A DNA stretch of 47,994 nucleotides, taken from the NCBI GenBank assembly GCA_947502885.1, contig CANNBP010000025.1:1-47994 (forward strand), written 5' to 3'. Within the stretch, counting starts at the first letter, position 1; the number at the start of each line of letters is the position of its first letter. The position numbers and the translations under genes were made by a program. Shown in pieces: positions 9,334 to 18,136 of this stretch. The DNA is from an uncultured Aquimarina sp. GTDB taxonomy: Bacteria > Bacteroidota > Bacteroidia > Flavobacteriales > Flavobacteriaceae. The notes under the pieces were generated by a model. That model did not search any database and was not told where the DNA came from. It saw only the letters and a list, made by a program, of their open reading frames with translations.

Positions 9334-9361
9334 GACAAACTTTAATTAATGCTTTGGACTA

Positions 9362-9772
9362 TCAATTATTCTCTTTTTTTTGAAACTGACTATAGAGTGC
9401 TAATTGATTTTCGTTTAAAGTTGCTTTAAACTTTTCTTTCTCTGCTTTCATCAACTCCTTATGCTTTTCTTTAATCTTTTTTTGACCTTTTGTAAGTGTA
9501 GGCTTCAAAGCTTTTCTTTTTCCCTTTTTTGACAAATCTTCATTCTGTATTATAGCCAACTGTTCCTTAGTAAAAGTTCTCTTTAATTCTTCTTTATACG
9601 CTTTTTTTAATTCTCGTTGATCTTTTAATTGTTCTTTTTGATTTTCTGAAAGGCTTTTAAAAAATTCTTTTTTCTCTTTTCGATGTTGTTTACACGATTC
9701 TTTTGAATTATGATCTTGAGCAGATAAAACACTTACACTTAAAATCAATACACTTAAAATTATATTTTTCAT
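9362..9772 (-). CDS. Secreted Lys/Glu-rich protein, Spy/CpxP-like
   Basis: 136-aa exported protein. The signal peptide covers residues 1-18 (cut after VLSAQ). The mature part is very rich in Lys, Glu and Gln and predicted to be all helical. It contains four repeats of the LTxxQ type: LSENQKEQL, FTKEQLAII, LTKGQKKI and LNENQLALY, as in periplasmic Spy/CpxP-family proteins, which chaperone or sense misfolded envelope proteins. A single cysteine (Cys27, mature region) is present. It is followed by its own terminator, and the MoxR/SurA envelope cluster lies just upstream on the same strand behind another terminator. The assignment rests on the repeat pattern only. Confidence 0.55.
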   Translation of the reverse strand: MKNIILSVLILSVSVLSAQDHNSKESCKQHRKEKKEFFKSLSENQKEQLKDQRELKKAYKEELKRTFTKEQLAIIQNEDLSKKGKRKALKPTLTKGQKKIKEKHKELMKAEKEKFKATLNENQLALYSQFQKKENN

Positions 9773-9886
9773 TTCTCTTGTTTCAAATTATTTATACTTA
9801 TTGATGAACGTTCTAACTATAAGACCACGCAAAACCAAAATGGTTTAATTCACTTTTTAATTTGATACTTTTAATAGAAAAACAAA

Positions 9887-9924
9887 AAAAGCTTCATAGA
9901 AATTATAATTTCTATGAAGCTTTT
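9887..9924. terminator. Bidirectional terminator after moxR
   Basis: A perfect 18-bp inverted repeat (9887-9904 with 9907-9924, core AAAAGCTTCATAGAA) with T-rich flanks on the minus strand. It closes the SurA-MoxR operon; on the plus strand nothing converges on it. Confidence 0.85.
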
Positions 9925-9953
9925 AATTCTATTAATTAAGCAAAAAACTTAGT

Positions 9954-10910
9954 CTAAAATAAGCTTTTGATAATTTCTTCGATACTTATATTTTCTGCTT
10001 CAGCTTTGTAGTTTTTTATCATCCTATGCCTAAGTATTCCCATAGCCACAGCCTGAACATCTTCGATATCTGGAGAAAACTTACCTCGGATTGCTGCATT
10101 AGCCTTTGCTGCCAAAATTAAATTTTGAGATGCTCTTGGGCCAGCTCCCCAATCGATATAATTTTTCACAAGATCTGTAGGAAAAGATCCATTGGGTCTT
10201 GTTTTACCAACTAAACCTACAGCATACTCTACTACATTATCTGCTACTGGTATTCTTCTTACCAAATGCTGAAAATCAATAATCTCTTGTGCAGTAAATA
10301 ATGGAGTTACTTTTTTTGTAGTATCTCCTGTTGTGCTTTTTACCACCTCTACTTCTTCCTCAAAGCTCGGATATTGCAACTCTATAGCAAACATAAATCG
10401 ATCCAGCTGAGCTTCTGGTAAAGGATATGTTCCTTCTTGTTCTATAGGGTTTTGTGTTGCCAACACAAAATAAGGTAAATCTAACTTATAATGATGACCT
10501 GCAACAGTTACGGCTCTCTCTTGCATTGCTTCAAGAAGTGCTGCTTGTGTTTTTGGTGGAGTACGGTTAATCTCGTCTGCTAAAATGATATTAGAGAATA
10601 TAGGTCCTTTAATAAATTTAAAATGTCTAGTTTCATCTAATATTTCACTACCTAAAATATCACTAGGCATTAAGTCGGGCGTAAATTGAATTCTTTTAAA
10701 ATCTAAACCTAAAGCCTGAGAAATCGTATTAACCATTAAGGTTTTTGCTAACCCTGGCACACCAATTAACAACGCATGACCTCCAGAAAAAATTGAAATA
10801 AGTATCTGGTCGATAACTTTTTCCTGGCCAATAATTACTTTAGAAATTTCTTTTTTAAGTTCTGAATGTTTTTTAACTAACTTTTGAACAGCCGCGACGT
10901 CGTCTGACAT
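9954..10910 (-). CDS. MoxR-family AAA+ ATPase
   Basis: 318-aa AAA+ ATPase of the MoxR group, cytoplasmic chaperone-like proteins that usually work with VWA-domain partners in maturing proteins or complexes. Walker A is GVPGLAKT (50-57), Walker B with the downstream sensor is IILADEINR (108-116), and the typical LLEAMQE and LATQNPIEQEG segments follow. The start lies one base after the stop of the SurA-like gene, so the gene is translated from the same mRNA as three parvulin-type foldases. In many Bacteroidota moxR is followed by DUF58 and VWA/BatA genes; here the operon ends at a terminator instead, so its partners must be encoded elsewhere. Confidence 0.92.
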   Translation of the reverse strand: MSDDVAAVQKLVKKHSELKKEISKVIIGQEKVIDQILISIFSGGHALLIGVPGLAKTLMVNTISQALGLDFKRIQFTPDLMPSDILGSEILDETRHFKFIKGPIFSNIILADEINRTPPKTQAALLEAMQERAVTVAGHHYKLDLPYFVLATQNPIEQEGTYPLPEAQLDRFMFAIELQYPSFEEEVEVVKSTTGDTTKKVTPLFTAQEIIDFQHLVRRIPVADNVVEYAVGLVGKTRPNGSFPTDLVKNYIDWGAGPRASQNLILAAKANAAIRGKFSPDIEDVQAVAMGILRHRMIKNYKAEAENISIEEIIKSLF

Positions 10911-10911
10911 A

Positions 10912-12372
10912 TTATTTCTCTTTTTTTAACCAGTTACCACTATATTCACAGTTTCTATACTCACCATTTACTTTTATATAAGTATCCCTAATTTTTTCAT
11001 CTTGCCATTTACGAATTGTATTAATTTGCTTTTTTTTAAGTGCCAATTCTTGTATTTTAAGATAATCTTTTGCATAATCAGCTATATGCTCATCATATTT
11101 ATTTAATACAGTAATCAATTTAAACTTTTTCTGACCTCGACGATCCTGATCTGGAATCACCAAAGAAACTTCATTAGTTTTTAATTTGGATACTTGATCA
11201 TACAATATAGGATCAATTTTTGTAAGTTCAAAACGAGTATCTCCTGTTGTTGGATTTAGTAATTGCCCTCCATCTTCACGCGTTTCTTTCTCATGACTAA
11301 ATTTTCTAGCTGCTTCTTTAAATTCAATACTACCAGAAATAATACTTGCACGTAAAGAATCGATAAGTTTTTTTGCTGTTTCAATTGTTGCTCTTGTCAC
11401 GTCTGGTATCAATAAAATATGCCTAACATCTATTTCTTCTCCTCTAATCTTATCTACTTTTAACAAATGCCAACCAAAATCAGTTTTAAAAGGCTCACTA
11501 ACCTCTCCTTCTTGCATACTAAAAGCAACATCTTTAAATTCTTTGGCAAAAGGCGTTTTACGATCCATGGTATATTTCCCTCCTGTTGATTTAGAACCTG
11601 GATCCTGAGAATACAAAACTGCTTTTGTAGCAAAACTACTACCATTTTCAACTATATCTTCTCTAAATTGATTTAGCCTATCAATTACTTTTTGCTCTTC
11701 TTCTTTAGGTACTTCTGGTTCAATAACAATTTGAGCCATTTCTATTTCGGCTCCAAAGAGCGGTCTTTCATCTTGAGGAATTTCTTCGAAAAACTCTCGT
11801 ACTTCTTCTGGTGTAATTTCTATATTTTCAATAATTTTAGTTCTCATTCTTTCAGACAACCTATTGGATTTATTAATCTCAAAAAGTTCTTTTTTGAATT
11901 CACTTAAATCATCTTTTTTATAAAAACTCAATACCTTTTCTACAGTTCCTAACTCATTAGTCATATAACTAAGTTGCTGTTCTACCATAGAGTTAACTTC
12001 TGCATCTTTAACTATAATACTATCTTGAATTGCATGATGCGCATAAAGCTTATTTTCGTACAAGCTACCAGCTAATTCACATCGACTTACATCTGACGTG
12101 GATACTCCTTCACTTACTAACTGCTTATATGCAATATCGACATCACTATCTAATATTACATTCTCTCCAATTACGGCAGCTACACCATCTATTTTTAACT
12201 TTTGAAACGGCTTTTGCACTGTATCAACCGGTGCTACTATACTATCATTTACTTTGATTACTTCGGCATTATTTAGTGAGTCCTGAGTTACTTCTTCAAT
12301 AATCTCTTGACCATAAAAATGTGTACTCACATTAAAAGCTAGTACCGCACATAGAATAGTAGTTTTATTCAT
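10912..12372 (-). CDS. SurA-like peptidylprolyl isomerase (two parvulin domains)
   Basis: 486-aa periplasmic foldase. The start is placed at the ATG ending at 12372 because a signal peptide (MNKTTILCAVLAFNVSTHFYG) begins there and the overlap with the upstream gene is then the usual ATGAATAA; a longer reading to 12423 would overlap it more. The order is a SurA-type N-terminal helical domain (about 30-205), a first rotamase module (about 206-310, with GGKYTMDRKTPFAKEF), a second one (about 312-420, with RHILLIPD and EDGGQLL) and a C-terminal helix. SurA proteins deliver unfolded outer-membrane beta barrels to the BAM machinery. It is the third of three tandem parvulin-type genes. Confidence 0.88.
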   Translation of the reverse strand: MNKTTILCAVLAFNVSTHFYGQEIIEEVTQDSLNNAEVIKVNDSIVAPVDTVQKPFQKLKIDGVAAVIGENVILDSDVDIAYKQLVSEGVSTSDVSRCELAGSLYENKLYAHHAIQDSIIVKDAEVNSMVEQQLSYMTNELGTVEKVLSFYKKDDLSEFKKELFEINKSNRLSERMRTKIIENIEITPEEVREFFEEIPQDERPLFGAEIEMAQIVIEPEVPKEEEQKVIDRLNQFREDIVENGSSFATKAVLYSQDPGSKSTGGKYTMDRKTPFAKEFKDVAFSMQEGEVSEPFKTDFGWHLLKVDKIRGEEIDVRHILLIPDVTRATIETAKKLIDSLRASIISGSIEFKEAARKFSHEKETREDGGQLLNPTTGDTRFELTKIDPILYDQVSKLKTNEVSLVIPDQDRRGQKKFKLITVLNKYDEHIADYAKDYLKIQELALKKKQINTIRKWQDEKIRDTYIKVNGEYRNCEYSGNWLKKEK

Positions 12373-13213
12373 AGACTTCAAATTGTTTGTTCTCAACTGC
12401 ATCTCTTGTAATATCTTTTTCAATTTTTTTAATCAACTCCAACTTTCGCTTATTCAATATAATTTGCCTAATGGTAGGTTTGATATACTCTAATGGAGCT
12501 GTTTCATTTAATTGTAACACCTCCTTTATTTTTATCATATACACACCTGTTGAATCTTTAAACTGAGTATATTTCCCTTTTTCTAGAAATTTTGATTTAG
12601 ATTGAGTTTTAAGTATTGGTATTTTATTTACTACTTGACTCAACTTAATCCAAACAGAATCATTAAAAGAATACCCTAGATAATCTAAGTTTTTATCTGT
12701 CAACTCTTCTACATCCTCATCATTAAAACGATTCAATTGCTTTTTCGTTGCAATTATATTTTTATAATTCGATGGCAAATGTAAGTAACGTAACTTTACT
12801 AACTCCTCATTGAGATTAAAATTTTTAGAATTTCGATTATAATATGATTCAAAATCCTCTTGTTTAATCTCCATATTAATAGATTTATTAATAACGGCGT
12901 TCTTATAAGCATTAACATAAAGTGTACTTTGATAGCTCTCGACAAGATCGTCAAACTCTCTAATTTCCTGTTCTGTTAGGTTTAGTTTTGCTTGGTCTAT
13001 CAGCAACTGGCGTGTCGCCCATGTATTAATATAACTTGCTACTATACTTGAGCTATCGGCTGTTGGTGTATTTTTTGGGACAATATCTTTTAAATCGTCT
13101 TCATATAAATATGTATTATTTACACGAGCCACTATACGCTTATCAACTTGTCCTTTAAAATTTTGGCAAGAAACAATTACAATCAATAATAGGCTTGATA
13201 TACAATACTTCAT
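12365..13213 (-). CDS. SurA/PpiC-related lipoprotein lacking an obvious parvulin domain
   Basis: 282-aa predicted lipoprotein. The signal peptide ends in IVSC with Cys16. The following sequence resembles the N-terminal chaperone domain of SurA/PpiC/PrsA proteins (RVNNTYLYEDDLKDIVPKN, then the helix AIQ-type LTEQEIREFDDLVESY), but I find no second-half 'RHIL...GG.lg' parvulin signature, so catalytic prolyl isomerase activity is doubtful. It sits between two SurA-like genes: it abuts the stop of the upstream 661-codon gene and overlaps the downstream one by 8 bases, which indicates strict co-expression. A helper chaperone for the two neighbours is the likely role. Confidence 0.75.
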   Translation of the reverse strand: MKYCISSLLLIVIVSCQNFKGQVDKRIVARVNNTYLYEDDLKDIVPKNTPTADSSSIVASYINTWATRQLLIDQAKLNLTEQEIREFDDLVESYQSTLYVNAYKNAVINKSINMEIKQEDFESYYNRNSKNFNLNEELVKLRYLHLPSNYKNIIATKKQLNRFNDEDVEELTDKNLDYLGYSFNDSVWIKLSQVVNKIPILKTQSKSKFLEKGKYTQFKDSTGVYMIKIKEVLQLNETAPLEYIKPTIRQIILNKRKLELIKKIEKDITRDAVENKQFEVYE

Positions 13214-15166
13214 TTAAATAGATAATTCTTTTTTTGCTCGTTTAAGTGTTTTTTCATTCACTTTTACAGAATACTTACCTTTAAGAGAATCTAACCATTT
13301 ATTTTCGATGTTTTCTTGAAAATCATTAATAACGGCCCCTTTAGTTTCTTCAAAAGTTTTAATTCTTGAAGGTAAGATTTCTTTTACCATAATCAAAGTT
13401 CTAAGATTTTCTTCTTCGGTGATCGTCATTTTTCCTTTTTTACCAGAAAAATTCTTAGGTAAATTATCATCCCCTTTAATCAATTCTTCTTCAGAAAAAA
13501 ATACAACTGCATTTTCTGTATTAATTTCTCTTCTAATTTCATCAACAGATTTCTTTTTCAATAACAACTGCTTCACTTTATCAATTGCTTCATGTTTAGA
13601 AGAAGAAGCCCTAACTACTTTATACATTTCATCTTGTCTGTATTTATCTTTTTGTGCTTCATAGAACTTTCTTAATCCTATTGAGTCTGTTTTGGATACA
13701 TTCCAGATTTTAGACTCCATCAAATCAAACAACAACAAACCATCTCTATATTCTTCTATCACATTAGCAAAATCTGAATTATCCTCTTCTAGATGTTGCT
13801 CATAATATGTTAATAATGCTTTCGATTCAAACTTTGCATACATTTCATTAACATAAAACTCAATACCTTCAGTCGGAATACTTCTACCTTTATTTCTGCT
13901 TAAAAAATCAGCAAAATCCTTGTATAAAAACTTCTTTGTCTTCAATGTAAACAATTCTTGATTCAATTGTTCTCCATTAAGAATACTTGCTCTATTTTCA
14001 AAAAACTCGTTTGTAATTAATCCTTTAAAATAAGCCAATGCTTCCTCATTTTTTTTTACTCCGTATTTTTTCTTAAGAGAGACTATAAAAGAAGATGTTA
14101 CTAATTTTGAACGACTATCTCTTTCAACCTTTTTAGTAAGTTCGTCTTTTTGCTCTTCAAAAGTTTTTGGTGTATGCTTTTCTATTAACTGAATAATATG
14201 CCATCCAAATTTAGTTTGAACTAATCCAGATAATTGTCCTCTTTCTTTTAACCCAAATGCAGTTTCCTCGAATTTTTTAGAGTTTAAAGCCCCTTGAGCA
14301 AATCGTCTAATTTTCCCTCCTTCTAATGCTGTACTTGGATCATCACTATACTGTTTTGCTAAAGACGGAAAAGACACTCCTTGATTAAGTTGTTGTTCTA
14401 TTTCTTTTATTCTTGTCTCCGCTTCTTCTGGAGTACGATTATCATTTACAGCTACCATAATATGTGCTACTGTCACTTCTCCAAGTTTCTTTTCTTTATC
14501 ATTAACTTTCACAATATGATATCCAAATTGTGTTCTAAATGGTTCTGAAACCTCCCCTTTTTTAGTATTATAAGCTGCATTTTCAAAAGGGTATACCATT
14601 CTAAAAGCCGAAAACCAACCAAGGTTTCCACCATTTTGTACCACAGAGGGATCTTGACTGTATGTTTTTGCTAACATCTCAAAGGGCTCCCCTTTATCTA
14701 TTTTACTTTTTATTTCTTTTATTTTAGTATATGCTTCAAGCGTATCCTTTGCAGAAGCATTTGATTTGACATTAATCAAAATATGACTTGCATTAATTCG
14801 CTCTAAAGATCTATCATATGCTTCTTTAATTAAAGTTTCTGATGTCTGCGTATCGGTCAAATATCCTTTTGACAATTGTTTTTTATAACCTTCTAACTCT
14901 CTTAAGTACACATCTTTCTTATCAAGTCCCAGTTGTTTTGCTTCTTTTAATTTTAGCTTATAATTAATAAATAAATCTAAATATTTATCCACATCTTTTT
15001 GTGACTCATCCTTAACCAAATCTATATTTTTAAGATATACCCTCTTAAATTCTGACATATAAACTGGAGAATCATCTATGGTAAACAATATATCCTCTGT
15101 CTGTTGAGCACTTACAAATGAAAAAAGAATACTCGCTAAAATTAATAATAATGATTTCTTGTGCAT
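13214..15166 (-). CDS. Periplasmic peptidylprolyl isomerase with two parvulin domains (SurA/PpiD-like)
   Basis: 650-aa exported foldase. The start is taken at the ATG ending at 15166, where a clear signal peptide MHKKSLLLILASILFSFVSA begins, rather than 11 codons earlier. An N-terminal helical chaperone region is followed by two parvulin modules, each with the hallmark: RINASHILINV with GGNLGWF (about 125-215) and EVTVAHIMVAV with GGKIRRF (about 230-330), then a long C-terminal region of about 300 residues without a known domain. It is first in a four-gene unit ending with moxR; a -7 promoter octamer lies at 15197-15204. It probably assists outer-membrane protein folding. Confidence 0.88.
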   Translation of the reverse strand: MHKKSLLLILASILFSFVSAQQTEDILFTIDDSPVYMSEFKRVYLKNIDLVKDESQKDVDKYLDLFINYKLKLKEAKQLGLDKKDVYLRELEGYKKQLSKGYLTDTQTSETLIKEAYDRSLERINASHILINVKSNASAKDTLEAYTKIKEIKSKIDKGEPFEMLAKTYSQDPSVVQNGGNLGWFSAFRMVYPFENAAYNTKKGEVSEPFRTQFGYHIVKVNDKEKKLGEVTVAHIMVAVNDNRTPEEAETRIKEIEQQLNQGVSFPSLAKQYSDDPSTALEGGKIRRFAQGALNSKKFEETAFGLKERGQLSGLVQTKFGWHIIQLIEKHTPKTFEEQKDELTKKVERDSRSKLVTSSFIVSLKKKYGVKKNEEALAYFKGLITNEFFENRASILNGEQLNQELFTLKTKKFLYKDFADFLSRNKGRSIPTEGIEFYVNEMYAKFESKALLTYYEQHLEEDNSDFANVIEEYRDGLLLFDLMESKIWNVSKTDSIGLRKFYEAQKDKYRQDEMYKVVRASSSKHEAIDKVKQLLLKKKSVDEIRREINTENAVVFFSEEELIKGDDNLPKNFSGKKGKMTITEEENLRTLIMVKEILPSRIKTFEETKGAVINDFQENIENKWLDSLKGKYSVKVNEKTLKRAKKELSI

Positions 15167-15196
15167 GATTTTTGTATAATTAAGTCCAAAGCCGGA

Positions 15197-15204
15197 CAAA
15201 AATA
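15197..15204 (-). promoter_or_regulatory. Promoter of the foldase-moxR operon
   Basis: Minus-strand TATTTTTG matches the Bacteroidota -7 consensus TAnnTTTG; a TTG lies 19 bases further upstream, where the -33 element is expected. The start codon lies about 31 bases downstream. Confidence 0.6.
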
Positions 15205-15413
15205 ATAATATTAAGATGTTTTACAAGCTCCTGTAGTAACGAAACAAACACATGTTATAGTATTTATTTTAGAAATTTTTATGATCTATTTATAGGATAC
15301 ATCTTACAATGTGACCTCTCTTCTTTTATTACACATCATCAAAAATGCCGTCATTATATAAAAGGCAGCATATAAAATACCGCTATTTAATTTCTACACT
15401 ACGTCTTTTATAT

Positions 15414-15421
15414 TAATTTTG
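15414..15421 (+). promoter_or_regulatory. Promoter of the small gene at 15473
   Basis: TAATTTTG fits the -7 consensus TAnnTTTG. Transcription would begin near 15428, which places the first possible TTG codon at 15419 outside the message and supports the later start. Confidence 0.5.
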
Positions 15422-15472
15422 TCAAATTATATAATACTCAAAAAACATTTTTTGAGACAATTACTCAAAACT

Positions 15473-15712
15473 TTGGAAAGACAATTAAAACTTATTTGGG
15501 ATTTTAAAGGGCCTCATGCGTCTAAAACTGCTCTACATCATGAAATCCACCTTAAAGACTATATTACTATTGAAAAATTAACTCTAAACATTACGGGTAC
15601 TCAAGACCTAAGTGATATGCACAGCATCGCTTATATGGTGGTTTCAGATTCTGAAATGAAGAAGGTTAGAGATGCTTTAAAACCGCATAGAGGTCAATTG
15701 CACAAAGAGTAG
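15473..15712 (+). CDS. Small hypothetical protein (about 79 aa)
   Basis: Not recognised with certainty; the C-terminal part reads like a conserved small flavobacterial protein (IWDFKGPHASKTALHHEIHL, then MHSIAYMVVSDSEMKKVRDAL and KPHRGQLHKE). There is no ATG in the frame. TTG at 15419 would give 97 aa and TTG at 15473 gives 79 aa; I prefer the second because the promoter octamer at 15414-15421 overlaps the first and because the extra residues are low-complexity. Histidine content is high (six His in 79 residues). No signal peptide. It precedes the ompH-like gene by 77 bases but that gene has its own promoter. Confidence 0.6.
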   Translation: MERQLKLIWDFKGPHASKTALHHEIHLKDYITIEKLTLNITGTQDLSDMHSIAYMVVSDSEMKKVRDALKPHRGQLHKE

Positions 15713-15732
15713 GCTACAAAAAAAATAATTCG

Positions 15733-15766
15733 TGGCACGCATATTGTCTAAGACCTTATATATTTG
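15733..15766 (+). promoter_or_regulatory. Promoter region of ompH: -7 octamer plus sigma-54-like element
   Basis: TATATTTG at 15759-15766 fits TAnnTTTG. Just upstream, TGGCACG at 15733-15739 is followed after 4 bases by TTGTC (15744-15748), close to the sigma-54 consensus (TGGCACG-N4-TTGC). One base of the invariant GC at -12 is changed to GT, so function as a sigma-54 promoter is uncertain. Confidence 0.45.
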
Positions 15767-15789
15767 CAAAAAAATTAAACTAAAATCGA

Positions 15790-16308
15790 ATGAAAAAAAT
15801 AATAGTAGCACTTTTAATATTAGCAACAGGGTTTCAATCAAATGCTCAATCTAAAACTGGAACGATAGACACAGAGTTTATCCTATCTAAAATGCCTGAA
15901 CTTCCTAAAGCTCAAGAAGAACTAAAGGCATACAACACTAAACTTGAAGGTGAACTAAAGGTAAAGGTAGAGAAGTATCAAGCAATAGTTAAAGAGTATC
16001 AAGATAAAGTAACTGGTTTTACAGAACCAATGAAAAAAACTAAGCAAGAAGAGATCATTGCATTGGAAGAAGACATTGCGAAGTTTCGACAAAATGGAAC
16101 TCAATTAGTACAAATAGAACAAAACAAATTACTACAACCTCTTTATCAAAAGATCGGAAAAGCTCTTGAAGAAATTGCAAAAGCAGAAAAATACACGCAG
16201 GTCTTTAATATAAGTGGTAGCGGATTAGCATATATTGACCCAAATTTTGACCTTACAAAAAGCGTTATGACTAAGCTTGGAATCAAATTTGAAGCGCAAA
16301 AAAAATAA
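15790..16308 (+). CDS. OmpH/Skp-family periplasmic chaperone
   Basis: 172-aa exported protein of the OmpH/Skp family, trimeric periplasmic chaperones that hold unfolded outer-membrane proteins with long helical tentacles. The signal peptide is residues 1-19 (cut after SNAQ). The beta-strand start TGTIDTEFILSKMPE matches the head domain, residues 35-130 form a long charged coiled coil (EELKAYNTKLEGELK onward), and the last part VFNISGSGLAYIDP returns to the head domain with the usual 'D.T..v...LGI' end. It fits the neighbouring SurA-type foldases functionally though it is on the opposite strand. A strong terminator follows. Confidence 0.92.
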   Translation: MKKIIVALLILATGFQSNAQSKTGTIDTEFILSKMPELPKAQEELKAYNTKLEGELKVKVEKYQAIVKEYQDKVTGFTEPMKKTKQEEIIALEEDIAKFRQNGTQLVQIEQNKLLQPLYQKIGKALEEIAKAEKYTQVFNISGSGLAYIDPNFDLTKSVMTKLGIKFEAQKK

Positions 16309-16326
16309 AATATTTTTTGAATAAAT

Positions 16327-16361
16327 AAAAAGCCGTATCAATTGAATTGATACGGCTTTTT
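16327..16361. terminator. Bidirectional terminator between ompH and guaB
   Basis: Arms AAAAAGCCGTATCAATT and its complement pair over 17 bp around one central base; A and T runs on both sides suit both convergent genes. Confidence 0.92.
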
Positions 16362-16386
16362 ATATTTTAATTACTAGAATTATACT

Positions 16387-17862
16387 TTATCTTCTACTAT
16401 AATTTGGTGCTTCTTTGGTAATAGTGACATCATGAGGGTGACTTTCATTAATACCACTAGCTGTAATCTTAACAAAACGTCCTGTTTCTTTTAAAGTTGC
16501 AATATCTTTTGCTCCACAGTACCCCATACCTGCGCGTAACCCACCAATAAATTGGTGAATACTTTCGAATAAATCTCCTTTATATGCTACACGTCCTACT
16601 ATTCCTTCAGGAACAAGTTTTTTAATATCATCTTCTACATCTTGAAAATATCTATCTTTTGAGCCTTTTTTCATAGCCTCTACAGATCCCATACCTCTAT
16701 ACGTTTTAAATTTTCTTCCTTCATAAATAACAGTTTCGCCTGGAGACTCTTTTGTTCCTGCTAAAAGAGACCCTAACATTACTGTATCAGCGCCTGCCGC
16801 TATTGCTTTAGGAATATCTCCTGTATATCTAATTCCACCGTCTGCGATTACTGGAACTCCAGACCCTTTAATTGCATTAGAAACTTCTAAAACAGCTGAA
16901 AATTGAGGAAAACCTACACCAGCCACTACTCTTGTCGTACAAATAGACCCTGGTCCTATTCCAACTTTTACAGCATCTGCTCCTGCTTCTACTAAGTATT
17001 TTGCTGCCTCGGCGGTTGCAATATTACCCACAACAACATCTAATTTCGGAAATTTTGATTTCACCTCCTTTAATACCTCAACAACACCTTTTGTATGACC
17101 ATGAGCTGTATCAATTACTACTGCATCTACACCTGCTTCAACAAGAGCTTCTGCTCTATCAACAGCATCTCCTGTAACACCAATTGCAGCTGCTACTCGA
17201 AGACGACCTAACTTATCTTTATTAGCCATTGGCTTAAGTGTAAGTTTTGTTATATCCCTAAAAGTAATCAAACCCACCAAAGTATTATCTTTATCAACTA
17301 CAGGTAACTTCTCAATTTTGTTATCTTGTAAAATAACTTCTGCCTGTTGTAATGAAGTACCTTCTCCAACTGTAACCAAATTTTCACTTGTCATTACTTC
17401 TGCAATAGGACGTTGATCATTCTTCTCAAAACGAAGATCTCTATTTGTAACAATACCAATTAGTTTTTGATTTTCATCAACGATTGGTATCCCTCCTATA
17501 CTATGCTCACGCATATTGTTTTTTGCATCAATAACTTTAGCCTCTAAAGGAAGAGTAACTGGATCGATAATCATACCACTCTCTGCACGTTTTACTTTAC
17601 GGACTTTAATTGCCTGCTCTTCAATAGTCATGTTTTTATGCAACACTCCTATTCCTCCTTCTTGCGCCATAGCAATTGCCATTTTACTTTCTGTAACGGT
17701 ATCCATCGCCGCAGATACTATAGGAACATTAAGTGTTATATTTCTTGTAAACTTGGTCTGAATACTCACTTCTCTAGGAAGTATTTCAGAAAATGAAGGG
17801 ACTAAAAGGACATCGTCATAAGTTAAACCTTCTCCAACGATTTTGGAATCATGTGCAGTCAT
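16387..17862 (-). CDS. guaB: Inosine-5'-monophosphate dehydrogenase
   Basis: 491-aa enzyme oxidising IMP to XMP with NAD+, the committing step of GTP synthesis. A TIM barrel is interrupted by a pair of CBS domains (about 95-210) that sense adenine/guanine nucleotides. The catalytic loop GPGSICTTR carries Cys308, and the flap with the Arg-Tyr pair lies in GSKDRYFQD-like sequence near 400. AHGH (253-256) and GADAVKVGIGPG are further signatures. Length and order are standard. It has its own promoter 24 bases upstream and a strong terminator, so it is a single-gene unit. Confidence 0.97.
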   Translation of the reverse strand: MTAHDSKIVGEGLTYDDVLLVPSFSEILPREVSIQTKFTRNITLNVPIVSAAMDTVTESKMAIAMAQEGGIGVLHKNMTIEEQAIKVRKVKRAESGMIIDPVTLPLEAKVIDAKNNMREHSIGGIPIVDENQKLIGIVTNRDLRFEKNDQRPIAEVMTSENLVTVGEGTSLQQAEVILQDNKIEKLPVVDKDNTLVGLITFRDITKLTLKPMANKDKLGRLRVAAAIGVTGDAVDRAEALVEAGVDAVVIDTAHGHTKGVVEVLKEVKSKFPKLDVVVGNIATAEAAKYLVEAGADAVKVGIGPGSICTTRVVAGVGFPQFSAVLEVSNAIKGSGVPVIADGGIRYTGDIPKAIAAGADTVMLGSLLAGTKESPGETVIYEGRKFKTYRGMGSVEAMKKGSKDRYFQDVEDDIKKLVPEGIVGRVAYKGDLFESIHQFIGGLRAGMGYCGAKDIATLKETGRFVKITASGINESHPHDVTITKEAPNYSRR

Positions 17863-17885
17863 AGCAATTAAAATTTAATTGCGTG

Positions 17886-17893
17886 CAAATGTA
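17886..17893 (-). promoter_or_regulatory. guaB promoter
   Basis: Minus-strand TACATTTG matches TAnnTTTG and lies 24 bases from the guaB start codon. No clear -33 TTTG is visible. Confidence 0.5.
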
Positions 17894-18070
17894 CGTTTAT
17901 TTTTACAGAATACCAGATAGATAACAGTTTATTTTAATACTCGCCTTGTCATTTTTTTCAATAAAACATATAACTTTTATTAATCCCACAATCAACATGT
18001 AACAACATTCAAGTGCAAAAAAACATCTTCAAACACACTAATTAAACACTAAAAATCAAACACTTAAAAC

Positions 18071-18104
18071 TATCAAGGGGGAATATCCCCTATCAATTCC
18101 CGGG
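18071..18104 (+). promoter_or_regulatory. Candidate operator: TATCAA direct repeats with AGGGG/CCCCT
   Basis: TATCAA occurs at 18071-18076 and again at 18091-18096, exactly 20 bp apart. Between and overlapping them is AGGGG ... CCCCT (18076-18091, 6-base spacer), followed by CCCGGG (18099-18104). Such a GC island is unusual in this AT-rich DNA and it lies 33-66 bases upstream of the promoter octamer of the 111-aa gene. Confidence 0.45.
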
Positions 18105-18136
18105 TTTTTCCTCTATTATTATAATACAGTTTACAT

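Larger units (their letters stand above)
9035..9361. other. Intergenic region upstream of aconitase with an 11-bp inverted repeat
   Basis: About 330 bases. It contains the terminator of the 9362-9772 gene at the right end and a perfect inverted repeat GTTTTGATCAT / ATGATCAAAAC at 9229-9239 and 9249-9259, plus a third partial copy (GATCAAAAG) at about 9272-9280. A near-consensus -7 octamer TATTTTCG lies on the minus strand at about 9067-9074 and may drive aconitase. Confidence 0.5.
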
